Below are positions 1-5,364 of a stretch of 5,444 nucleotides of DNA, in pieces (positions within the stretch are counted from its first letter, which is position 1; each line of letters begins with the position of its first letter). The DNA comes from Sphingomonas sp. CCH9-E2 (lineage in GTDB: Bacteria > Pseudomonadota > Alphaproteobacteria > Sphingomonadales > Sphingomonadaceae). The notes beneath the pieces were generated by a model that was not told the origin of the DNA, did no database searches, and saw only the letters and a program-made list of their open reading frames with translations. The translations under genes and the position numbers were made by a program. The stretch is taken from positions 1 to 5,444 of the forward strand of contig NZ_LSJM01000069.1 in the NCBI RefSeq assembly GCF_001557215.1. Direction: 5' to 3'.

Positions 1-858
1 CCCGACCCCTCCCGCAAGCGGGAGGGGAGATTTCATCTCCATCGCCCGCGCATACAGCACCTTGCGGTCCAGCCCGAGCCGCTTGGCGACCTCGCCCGCC
101 GCCTTCGACACCGGCAGCCGCGTCAGCGCCTCGGCGAGCGCCGCATCGGCATCCTCGGCGCTCGCCGGCGCCGCCTCGCCCGGCGGGGCGACCACCACGA
201 CGATCTCGCCCTTCGGCCCGCCCTCGGCATAGCGTGCCGACAGTTCGGTCAGCGATCCCGTCACGCATTCCTCGAACTTCTTGGTAATCTCGCGCGCCAC
301 CGCCGCCTCACGGTCGCCCAGCCCCTCGGCCAGCGCCGCCAGCGCCGCCGACAGCCGCGGCCCGCTTTCATAGAAGACCAGCGTCGCGCGCACCCCGGCG
401 ATCTCGGCAATCGCCTCCGCCCGCGCCTGCCGCTTGCTCGGCAGGAACCCCATGAACAGGAAGCGGTCGGTCGGCAGCCCGGCCAGCGTCAGCGCCGCGA
501 TCCCCGCGCACGGCCCCGGAATCGTCGTCACCGGATGCCCCGCCGCGCGCGCGTCGCGCACCAGCTTGTATCCGGGATCGGAAATCAGCGGCGTCCCCGC
601 GTCCGACACCAACGCCACCGCCTCACGCCCCATCCGCGCGACAAGCCCCGGCCGCACGGCTTCGGCATTATGGTCGTGATAGGGCGTCATCGGACGCTTG
701 GCGCCAAGGTGGCGGAACAGCCCCGCTGTCACACGCGAGTCCTCAACCGCAACCACATCGGCGTTCAGGAGTATTTCAGACGCACGCGGGGAAAGATCGC
801 CGAGATTGCCGATCGGCGTCGCGACGATGTAGAGGCCGGGCTCGAGAACAGAAGTCAT
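1..858 (-). CDS. rsmI: 16S rRNA (cytidine(1402)-2'-O)-methyltransferase RsmI, 3' end outside window
   Basis: RsmI is a cytoplasmic SAM-dependent enzyme that 2'-O-methylates C1402 of 16S rRNA in the decoding centre. I translated the minus strand from the ATG at 858-856 and found 286 codons open to the window edge with no stop. Visible tetrapyrrole-methylase-fold motifs are ATPIGNLGDL (13-22), EDSR (39-42, usually EDTR), SDAGTPLISDPG (85-96), PGP..AG (114-119), FYES.PR (162-168), REITKKFEE (189-197) and GEIVVVV (217-223). A C-terminal HTH-like segment, about 249-274, ends in LYARAMEMK. E. coli RsmI is about 286 residues, so the natural end is expected near base 31. The last ten codons (SPLPLAGGVG) come from a palindromic repeat. 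No clear Shine-Dalgarno precedes the start. It is divergent from the lpoA-like gene, as in E. coli yraL/yraM. In many proteobacteria yraN is close by, and here it may follow rsmI off the left edge (inference). Confidence 0.95.
   Translation of the reverse strand, partial: MTSVLEPGLYIVATPIGNLGDLSPRASEILLNADVVAVEDSRVTAGLFRHLGAKRPMTPYHDHNAEAVRPGLVARMGREAVALVSDAGTPLISDPGYKLVRDARAAGHPVTTIPGPCAGIAALTLAGLPTDRFLFMGFLPSKRQARAEAIAEIAGVRATLVFYESGPRLSAALAALAEGLGDREAAVAREITKKFEECVTGSLTELSARYAEGGPKGEIVVVVAPPGEAAPASAEDADAALAEALTRLPVSKAAGEVAKRLGLDRKVLYARAMEMKSPLPLAGGVG
6..27. repeat. GC-rich palindrome at the 3' end of rsmI
   Basis: The left arm cccctcccg (6-14) pairs perfectly with cgggagggg (19-27) around a caag loop, giving a nine-base-pair hairpin. 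Its cctccc/gggagg core resembles the hairpins at 2073-2097 and 2207-2229, so it probably belongs to the same family of dispersed sphingomonad palindromes. It lies inside the open rsmI frame, near where the protein should end. On the rsmI transcript the sequence after the hairpin is CGGG rather than a U-run, so it is not a classical intrinsic terminator within the visible sequence. Only part of the element may be in the window. Confidence 0.75.
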
Positions 859-902
859 TGCGGAACGTCATGGCAGAGGCAGCAGCGAAACGCCAACCGG
901 GC

Positions 903-2069
903 ATGTCGCGGATCATTCGGGGAATCGTCATCGGCGCCGCGCTGGCGCTGTCCGCCTGCGTCCGCCCCTCGGCCCCGCCGCCGGAGCCGGTGCGCCCGGG
1001 CCCGACCCAGCCGGTCCGCCCGACCACCCCGCCGCCGGTTCGCCCCGGCCTGCCCGAGGCCGATACCGAACGGCACCGCGTCGCGTTGCTCGTGCCGCTG
1101 TCGGGCACCAACGCCGGGATCGGCCGCAGCCTCGCCAACGCGACACAGCTCGCGATCCTCGATCTCAAGGCGGACAATGTCCGCATCACTACCTATGACA
1201 CCGCGCTCGGCGCCACCGCTGCGGCGACCCGCGCCCTCGCGGACGGCAACAAGCTGATCCTCGGCCCGCTGCTCGCCGAAGACGCCCGCGCCATCGCCCC
1301 GCTCGCGCGCCGCGCCGGAGTGCCGGTACTCAGCTTCTCGAACGACACCGGCGTCGCCGGCAACGGCACCTATGTGATGGGCTATACCCCGGCCCAGTCG
1401 ATCGAGCGCGTGGTCGATTATGCGCGGCGCAGCGGCGTCACCGAATTCGCCGGTCTGATGCCGACCGGCCTCTATGGCGACCGCGCCAGCACCGCGTTCC
1501 TGCGCGCGGTCGAGGGTGCGGGGGGCAAGGTCACCGCGCTCGAAACCTATAATCGCGGCGCGCCCGCAATGAACGCCGCGATCGCCCGCCTCGCGCGCTC
1601 GCCGTTCCAGGCGGTGCTGATCGCCGACAGCGCCAGCGGCGCAGTCACCGCCGTCCCCGGCATCCGCCGCGCCAACGCCAATGCGAAGGTGCTCGGCACC
1701 GAATTGTGGAACAGCGATTCGGCGGTGGGCGGCATGACCGCGCTCAACGGCAGCTGGTTCGCCAGCGTGTCGGACACGCTCTACCGCACCTATGCCAACA
1801 AGTATCGCGCCCGCTTCGGCGCAGCGCCCTATCGCCTGTCGACGCTCGGCTATGATTCGGTGCTGCTGACCGTGCGCATCGCGCGCGACTGGCGTCCGGG
1901 CGACGCCTTCCCGACCGCTCGCCTCAGCGACGAGGGCGGCTTCGGCGGCATCGACGGCGCGTTCCGCTTCGGCCGCGACGGCGTCGCCGAACGCGCGCTG
2001 GAGGTGCAGGAGATTCGCGGCGGCACCACCGTGACGGTGTCGCCTGCACCGCAGGGCTTCGGGCGGTAA
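903..2069 (+). CDS. LppC/LpoA-like penicillin-binding protein activator lipoprotein
   Basis: This is a predicted outer-membrane lipoprotein with a periplasmic-binding-protein type I fold. Its family (LppC/LpoA) activates bifunctional peptidoglycan synthases in E. coli; that role is inferred here. From the ATG at 903 the protein has 388 residues. A basic start (MSRIIRG) and hydrophobic core lead to a lipobox LSAC with Cys19. A proline-rich linker (about 21-52) contains PVRP three times at exact eight-residue spacing. The receptor-like domain begins at HRVALLVPLSG (58-68) and includes LILGPLLAEDA (118-128) and LGYDSVLLTV (315-324). The C-terminal block GGFGGIDGAFRFGRDG (345-360) is typical of alphaproteobacterial members. 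E. coli LpoA is far longer because of an N-terminal TPR-like domain that is absent here. In-frame upstream starts exist at 870 (ATG) and 858 (TTG), but they put 11 or 15 extra residues before the signal peptide. No strong ribosome site settles the choice. The neighbouring rsmI supports orthology to lpoA. Confidence 0.88.
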   Translation: MSRIIRGIVIGAALALSACVRPSAPPPEPVRPGPTQPVRPTTPPPVRPGLPEADTERHRVALLVPLSGTNAGIGRSLANATQLAILDLKADNVRITTYDTALGATAAATRALADGNKLILGPLLAEDARAIAPLARRAGVPVLSFSNDTGVAGNGTYVMGYTPAQSIERVVDYARRSGVTEFAGLMPTGLYGDRASTAFLRAVEGAGGKVTALETYNRGAPAMNAAIARLARSPFQAVLIADSASGAVTAVPGIRRANANAKVLGTELWNSDSAVGGMTALNGSWFASVSDTLYRTYANKYRARFGAAPYRLSTLGYDSVLLTVRIARDWRPGDAFPTARLSDEGGFGGIDGAFRFGRDGVAERALEVQEIRGGTTVTVSPAPQGFGR

Positions 2070-2072
2070 AAT

Positions 2073-2097
2073 CCTCCCCCAGCGTGCTGGGGGGAGG
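2073..2097. repeat. Hairpin just after the lpoA-like stop codon
   Basis: The arm cctcccccag (2073-2082) pairs with ctggggggagg (2087-2097) with one bulged G and a four-base loop. It starts three bases after the TAA stop at 2067-2069. The following bases are GGGACC, so there is no U-tract. It may act as a transcription pause or an mRNA 3' end stabiliser. Confidence 0.7.
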
Positions 2098-2165
2098 GGG
2101 ACCGCCCGCGTAGCAGGTGGTGGAGGGGCGGCCGCGCAGACGACCGTAAACTGCTCGGCAAAATT

Positions 2166-2183
2166 CCGCCCTCTAGGGGGCGG
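2166..2183. repeat. Small inner hairpin of the REP-like pair
   Basis: The arm ccgccc (2166-2171) pairs with gggcgg (2178-2183) around the loop tctagg. It marks the inner border of the right-hand repeat unit. Confidence 0.5.
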
Positions 2184-2206
2184 CCCCTCCGTCAGCTTCG
2201 CTGCCA

Positions 2207-2229
2207 CCTCCCCTGCTGCGCAGGGGAGG
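2207..2229. repeat. Perfect hairpin just after the hemW stop codon
   Basis: The arm cctcccctg (2207-2215) pairs perfectly with caggggagg (2221-2229) around a five-base loop, and it lies two bases beyond the hemW stop codon. On the hemW transcript it is followed by TGGCAGCG and not by a U-run, so any terminator activity would be atypical. It is the outer hairpin of the right REP-like unit. The adjacent tcagcttcgctg (2192-2203) is itself a small hairpin, and the same 12-mer recurs at 5349-5360. Confidence 0.7.
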
Positions 2230-2231
2230 AA

Positions 2232-3371
2232 TTACAGAACCACCTCCCGCAAGATCCCCTCCAGCACCGGCATCCCGGCGTCCGTCACCCGCAGCCGATC
2301 GCCCTCGCGCACGATCAACCCGTGCGCCGCCAGCCGCTCGACAGCGACAAGATCGACATAGCCAGCCCCGATCCGCTTGAGATCGACCCCCTCGGCCAGC
2401 CGCAAGCCCATCACCAGCGCCTCGGTCGCGCGCTCGCCGGGCGACAGCGCAACCTCCTCCTGCATCCCATGCCCGTTGCGCGTGACGGCGTTCAGCCAAT
2501 TCTCCGGCTTCTTGTGCCGCGTCGTCGCATGGCCGGTGCGTCGCCCATGCGCCCCCGGCCCGACCCCGGCATAATCGGTATAGCGCCAGTAGCTGAGGTT
2601 ATGCCGGCTCTCCGCGCCCGGCCGCGCATGGTTCGACACCTCGTACAGTGGCAGCCCCGCCGCGCCGGTCAACGCCTGCGTCACGTCCCACAGATCCGCC
2701 GCCGCGTCCGAATCCGGAATCACCAGATCCCCCTTCGCCGCCAGCGTCGCAAAGCGCGTCCCCGGCTCGATCGTCAGCTGGTACAGCGACAAATGCTCGG
2801 TCCCGAAGCTCAGCGCTTGGCGAAGCTCCGCCTCCCAGTCCGCCATCGACTGCCCCGGTCGCGCATAGATGAGGTCGAAACTCACCCGCCCGAAATGCCG
2901 CTGCGCCGTCGCCAGCGCCCCCAGCCCCTCGGTCACGCCATGCGCGCGCCCCAGAAACGCCAGAGCTTCATCGTCCAGCGCCTGCAGCCCCAGCGACACG
3001 CGGTTCACGCCCGCCGCCGCCAGATCCGCGAACCGCGCCGCCTCGACCGACGACGGATTGGCCTCCAGCGTCACTTCCAGATCGCCCTGTGGCGTCCATG
3101 CCGCCACCGCCGCGTCGATCACCGCCGCCACCGTCTCGGGCGGCATCAGCGACGGCGTGCCGCCCCCGAAGAAGATCGACCCCAGCCGCCGCCCGGGCAG
3201 CAGCGCCGCCTCATGCGCCAGGTCGGCGAGCAGCGCCTTGCGCCACGCATCCTGGTCCACCACCTCGCGGACATGGCTGTTGAAATCGCAATAGGGGCAT
3301 TTGGAGACGCAGAACGGCCAGTGGACATAAAGCGCCAGCGGAGCCGCAGCGTTGGGTTCGGAACCATTCAT
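2232..3371 (-). CDS. hemW: Radical SAM family heme chaperone HemW
   Basis: HemW is a cytoplasmic protein that binds heme and an iron-sulfur cluster and is thought to pass heme to client proteins. It was formerly annotated as an oxygen-independent coproporphyrinogen III oxidase. The 379-residue product starts at the ATG 3371-3369. It carries the radical-SAM triad C21xxxC25xxC28 within VSKCPYCDFNSH, then FFGGGTPSL (67-75), LEANPSS (102-108), NRVSLGLQ (123-130) and DLIYARPGQ (166-174). The HemW-typical YEVSNHARPG (243-252), HNLSYW (257-262) and GVGPGAHGR (269-277) follow, with a C-terminal HemN_C-like region. The residue after the third cluster cysteine is Asp-Phe, not the CxC of true HemN, which supports HemW. 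Its length is normal for the family. In many relatives hemW follows rdgB, but here nothing lies upstream except a divergent lipoprotein gene about 12 bp away. No clear Shine-Dalgarno is visible. Confidence 0.95.
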   Translation of the reverse strand: MNGSEPNAAAPLALYVHWPFCVSKCPYCDFNSHVREVVDQDAWRKALLADLAHEAALLPGRRLGSIFFGGGTPSLMPPETVAAVIDAAVAAWTPQGDLEVTLEANPSSVEAARFADLAAAGVNRVSLGLQALDDEALAFLGRAHGVTEGLGALATAQRHFGRVSFDLIYARPGQSMADWEAELRQALSFGTEHLSLYQLTIEPGTRFATLAAKGDLVIPDSDAAADLWDVTQALTGAAGLPLYEVSNHARPGAESRHNLSYWRYTDYAGVGPGAHGRRTGHATTRHKKPENWLNAVTRNGHGMQEEVALSPGERATEALVMGLRLAEGVDLKRIGAGYVDLVAVERLAAHGLIVREGDRLRVTDAGMPVLEGILREVVL

Positions 3372-3383
3372 GTTGCGCGCGCT

Positions 3384-3977
3384 ATGCGCGGAAACGAGGT
3401 TTTCCGAAAGATGCTGCTCCTCCCCCTCCTGCTCCTCGCCGCCTGCTCGCCCCAGAGCGAAGCGCCCCAGCACGAAGAACCGAGGCAGTTCGTCGAGCGC
3501 CGCGAGTCGCTCACCCCCGCCCCACGCGGTGCCGAGCGCCTGCGCAGCGCGATGCTCGACGCGCACAACGCCGCCCGCGCCGCGGTCAAGGTTCCGCCGC
3601 TGAGCTGGGACGATGGCCTCGCCCGGGACGCCGCCGCCTATGCCCGCACCCTCGCCCGCAGCGGCCGGTTCGAGCATGCGCAGCAACCACGCGGTCCCGC
3701 GGCGCAGGGCGAGAATCTGTGGAAAGGCACGCGCAGCGCCTATCGCTACGAGGAAATGGCCGGCCATTGGGTCGCCGAACAGCGCGACTATGTGAACCGC
3801 CCGATCCCGAACATCAGCCGCACCGGCCGCTTCGTCGATGCGGGCCATTACGCCCAGATCGTCTGGTCGCGCACCACCCGCGTCGGCTGCGCTCTCGCGA
3901 GCAATGCGCGCGAGGATGTGCTGGTCTGCCGCTACGCCCCGGCGGGCAATGTGGTGGGACAGGTGGCGTTGCCATAA
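3384..3977 (+). CDS. CAP (SCP/PR-1-like) domain lipoprotein
   Basis: This is a predicted exported, lipid-anchored protein with a CAP domain, a fold shared by plant PR-1, venom allergens and many bacterial secreted proteins. The bacterial function is generally unknown. From the ATG at 3384 it has 197 residues. The start is basic (R2, R8, K9), followed by LLLPLLLLAAC with lipobox Cys21 and a charged linker. The domain starts at HNAARAAVKVPPLSWDDGLA (61-80). Aligned by memory to human GAPR-1, the metal-binding tetrad is present: H98, E110 in GEN, E132 and H155. Both PROSITE-type CAP signatures are visible: GHYAQIVWSRT (154-164) and VLVCRYAPAGNV (179-190). C169 and C182 could form a disulfide. 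An alternative start at 3411 has better ribosome-site context (GAGG at 3396-3399) but loses all the basic residues of the signal peptide. It is divergent from hemW with a very short gap. Confidence 0.9.
   Translation: MRGNEVFRKMLLLPLLLLAACSPQSEAPQHEEPRQFVERRESLTPAPRGAERLRSAMLDAHNAARAAVKVPPLSWDDGLARDAAAYARTLARSGRFEHAQQPRGPAAQGENLWKGTRSAYRYEEMAGHWVAEQRDYVNRPIPNISRTGRFVDAGHYAQIVWSRTTRVGCALASNAREDVLVCRYAPAGNVVGQVALP
3396..3399 (+). promoter_or_regulatory. Possible ribosome binding site for the alternative CAP-gene start
   Basis: GAGG lies 11 bases upstream of the ATG at 3411, with a further purine-rich GAAAG directly before that ATG. No comparable site precedes the ATG at 3384. This is the main argument for the shorter 188-residue form. 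The signal peptide argues for the longer one. Confidence 0.35.
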
Positions 3978-3985
3978 CTTCGATC

Positions 3986-4092
3986 GTCACCCCGGCCCCC
4001 GTGCCGGGGTCCACCCATCGGCGATCGCATCGTGTAATGATCCGGCGGAGGGAAGCATGGCACGGTGGCCCCCGGAACAAGTCCGGGGTGAC
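3986..4092. repeat. Inverted pair of REP-like units between convergent genes
   Basis: The unit at 3986-4015 and the unit at 4064-4092 are close matches in opposite orientation. Read from the outside, both begin gtcaccccgg. They then have a variable loop of eight or seven bases and end ccgggg followed by tccacc or gccacc. Each folds on its own: accccgg/ccggggt at 3989-3995 and 4004-4010, and ccccgg/ccgggg at 4070-4075 and 4083-4088. The two units can also pair with each other over about 48 bases of spacer. The element sits between the CAP-gene stop (3977) and the stop of the opposing gene (4097), so it fills the convergent gap. The sequence type is common between genes in sphingomonads and related bacteria. 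A bidirectional transcription-ending role is inference, as there are no U-runs. Confidence 0.8.
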
Positions 4093-4096
4093 AATC

Positions 4097-4762
4097 CTAA
4101 TCCGCCCGCCCCGACCGCGCCTTCATCCGCTCCACCCGCGCGAACGAAGCCTCCCCGCGCCCGAACAGCTGGAACTTCGGCGTCCGCCCCGCCGCCTCGT
4201 CGGCCTCCAGCCGCCGCTCCAGCTTGCGAACGCCGAAACTGCCTTTCATGCAGCACACGCACCCGCAGGGCGGCGATCCATTCGTCCCCGGCATGTACCG
4301 CCACCCGGTGACCTGCGGCAGCATCTTGAACCGCAAAATCTCCCCCCGCGCGATCGGGCGCGCGATGGTGACCTGAAACCCCTCGGGCGAGGACGGCAGC
4401 GCCCGCCTGCGCTGCACCGCCTTCGAAGCCTTGTCCGCCAACCGCGCCGCGACCGGATCGCGCTGCTCGGCCGCGAGCATCAACGCCACCGCCTCCGCTG
4501 CACGCATCGCCACCGGGGCGCCGTTGAAATGCGACACCTCGACCATCTCGTCATCGGGAATGCGGAAATAGACGCCCGCGATCGTCCCGCCGCCCAACCG
4601 CCGCAGCTCGCGCAGCCATTGATGCGCAATGTTGAACGCGCGGGTGACCGGCAGCGCATAGATGCGGTCGCGCCGCCACCCGTCCCGCTTCACGAACGCG
4701 ATTCCCCCGCGCCGGATGCCGGGCAGGTTGCGATGGCTGGTGAGGTGGACGAATGTCGCCAT
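4097..4762 (-). CDS. Uncharacterised protein, possible ADP-ribosyltransferase-like fold, with CxCxxC cluster
   Basis: I do not recognise a named family for this 221-residue protein. The start is well fixed: an in-frame TAG at 4774-4772 precedes the ATG at 4762-4760, and AGG sits about eight bases upstream. No signal peptide or membrane segment is visible. The N-terminus FVHLTSHRNLPGIRRGGI (4-21) resembles the first strand and helix of DarT, KptA and Arr-type ADP-ribosyltransferase folds, which often read hxH.T....l..Il..Gi. Other likely conserved blocks are IYALPVT (34-40), HQWLREL (47-53), GVYFRIPDDE (63-72), MRAAEAVALM (86-95), EGFQVTIARPI (127-137) with GEI at 140-142, and PQVTGWRYMPG (149-159). 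It then has a dense cysteine cluster, C166xC168xC170C171, which could bind metal. The tail is basic. Possible catalytic residues H6, Y35 and E141 are guesses. It faces the ferritin-like gene divergently, with no sign of a toxin partner. The fold assignment is low confidence; that it is a real gene is high confidence. Confidence 0.8.
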   Translation of the reverse strand: MATFVHLTSHRNLPGIRRGGIAFVKRDGWRRDRIYALPVTRAFNIAHQWLRELRRLGGGTIAGVYFRIPDDEMVEVSHFNGAPVAMRAAEAVALMLAAEQRDPVAARLADKASKAVQRRRALPSSPEGFQVTIARPIARGEILRFKMLPQVTGWRYMPGTNGSPPCGCVCCMKGSFGVRKLERRLEADEAAGRTPKFQLFGRGEASFARVERMKARSGRAD

Positions 4763-4851
4763 GTCGACAGCCTATCGTGCCATCGCCACCCTCACCAGCA
4801 CATGACCGATTTTATCAGGGACCGCAGCGTGTTGATGCGCGTTCTGCAGAT

Positions 4852-5340
4852 ATGGCCGACACCGCTACTCCCACCGCCCTGCTGATCGTTGCGCTTCAGG
4901 ATTTGCACGATGCCGAACTGGCATGGATCGAGCGGTCGGCCGAGCTGCAGCGCAACGCGTCCTACCGGATCGCCAGCTATCTCGCCGAAGAGGCGCGCGC
5001 GGCGCAGGCGCAAGCCGGACGCCTGACGTCTGCTATTGCAGCGCTCGATGGCGAGGTCGAAGGCCCGCCCAATATCTGGCTGCGCGCGATCCTCGATGAT
5101 GCCGCGCGCGACGCGGAGACCATCGCCCCCGGCCCGCTGCGCGACACCGCGCTGGTCGGCGCGTTCCGCAAGGGCAAGCAGGCCGAACGGGTCAGCTACG
5201 AAACCGCGATCGGTCTCGCCCGGCGCATGAACCATGACGATCTCGTCCGCACGCTCACGGTCTCGCGCGACGAGGAGGCGCGCACCGATGCGGCGCTGGT
5301 CCTGCTGCTCGACACCGTCCTGCGCGATCTGCCTGTATAA
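4852..5340 (+). CDS. YciE/DUF892-type ferritin-like protein
   Basis: This is a 162-residue, mostly helical protein that fits the DUF892 (YciE/YciF) branch of ferritin-like four-helix bundles. These are small cytoplasmic proteins often tied to stress responses, but their reaction is not established. Helix 1 holds the family hallmark LQDLHDAE (15-22). Helix 2 spans about 38-66, helix 3 about 99-126 with E112 and SYETAIGLARRMNHDD (115-130), and helix 4 about 131-158 with RDEEARTD (139-146). Aligned from memory to typical members, E22, E112 and E141/E142 are kept. The helix 2 His/Glu pair (HxxE) appears replaced by E47 and A50, and the first Glu of the helix 3 ExxE by K109. The metal site may therefore be reduced. 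An in-frame ATG at 4753 exists but would overlap the opposing start and add a non-family N-terminus. The ribosome site at 4852 is weak. Confidence 0.78.
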   Translation: MADTATPTALLIVALQDLHDAELAWIERSAELQRNASYRIASYLAEEARAAQAQAGRLTSAIAALDGEVEGPPNIWLRAILDDAARDAETIAPGPLRDTALVGAFRKGKQAERVSYETAIGLARRMNHDDLVRTLTVSRDEEARTDAALVLLLDTVLRDLPV

Positions 5341-5345
5341 AGTCG

Positions 5346-5364
5346 GTTTCAGCTTCGCTGAAAC
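5346..5364. repeat. Hairpin just after the ferritin-like gene stop
   Basis: The arm gtttcagc (5346-5353) pairs perfectly with gctgaaac (5357-5364) around ttc, six bases after the TAA stop at 5338-5340. It contains the 12-mer tcagcttcgctg (5349-5360), which also occurs inside the right REP-like unit at 2192-2203. It directly abuts the large inverted repeat that follows. No U-run follows. Confidence 0.7.

Larger units (their letters stand above)
2073..2229. repeat. Inverted pair of REP-like palindromic units between convergent genes
   Basis: The whole gap between the lpoA-like gene and hemW is filled by two related units in opposite orientation. Each unit, read inward from its outer end, starts with a cctcccc...ggggagg hairpin (2073-2097 on the left, 2207-2229 on the right). 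Each then reaches an inner ggaggggc block: 2113-2120 on the left, and its complement gcccctcc at 2183-2190 on the right. The units are not identical, but a fold-back of the entire region is plausible. The layout resembles REPIN elements, in which two REP sequences face each other. Neither hairpin is followed by a U-run. A role in ending transcription from both sides or protecting mRNA 3' ends is therefore inference. Confidence 0.75.

Noticed and set aside
855..2207. 450-codon minus-strand ORF opposite the lpoA-like gene
   Set aside because: It is an antisense shadow produced by GC-biased codon use. Its translation is low-complexity Ala/Gly/Arg with no motif, and the plus strand has a clear lipoprotein.
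2207..2229. Classical intrinsic terminator of hemW
   Set aside because: The hairpin is perfect but no U-run follows on the hemW strand, so it is listed as a repeat and not as a terminator.
2322..3383. Long plus-strand open frame upstream of and in frame with the CAP gene
   Set aside because: It is antisense to hemW, rich in Arg/Pro/Gln with no domain, and the CAP signal peptide marks the real start at 3384 or 3411.
3372..3848. N-terminal extension of the hemW frame to 3848
   Set aside because: HemW proteins start just before the LYVHWPFC segment. The extension is an antisense shadow of the CAP gene.
3986..4092. CRISPR-like repeat-spacer structure
   Set aside because: There are only two units, they are inverted rather than direct, and there are no spacers of even length.
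4753..4851. Upstream ATG extension of the ferritin-like protein
   Set aside because: It would overlap the opposing start codon and adds a Pro-rich segment not seen in the family. The ATG at 4852 gives a normal N-terminus.
4763..4851. Sigma-70 type promoter in the divergent 89-base gap
   Set aside because: TTGATG near 4832 has no -10 box at suitable spacing before the start codon at 4852. Nothing convincing could be supported.
3719..4885. 388-codon plus-strand ORF spanning the CAP gene end, the repeat pair and the opposing gene
   Set aside because: It has Arg/Pro/His-rich shadow composition, crosses a repeat element and conflicts with three better supported genes.
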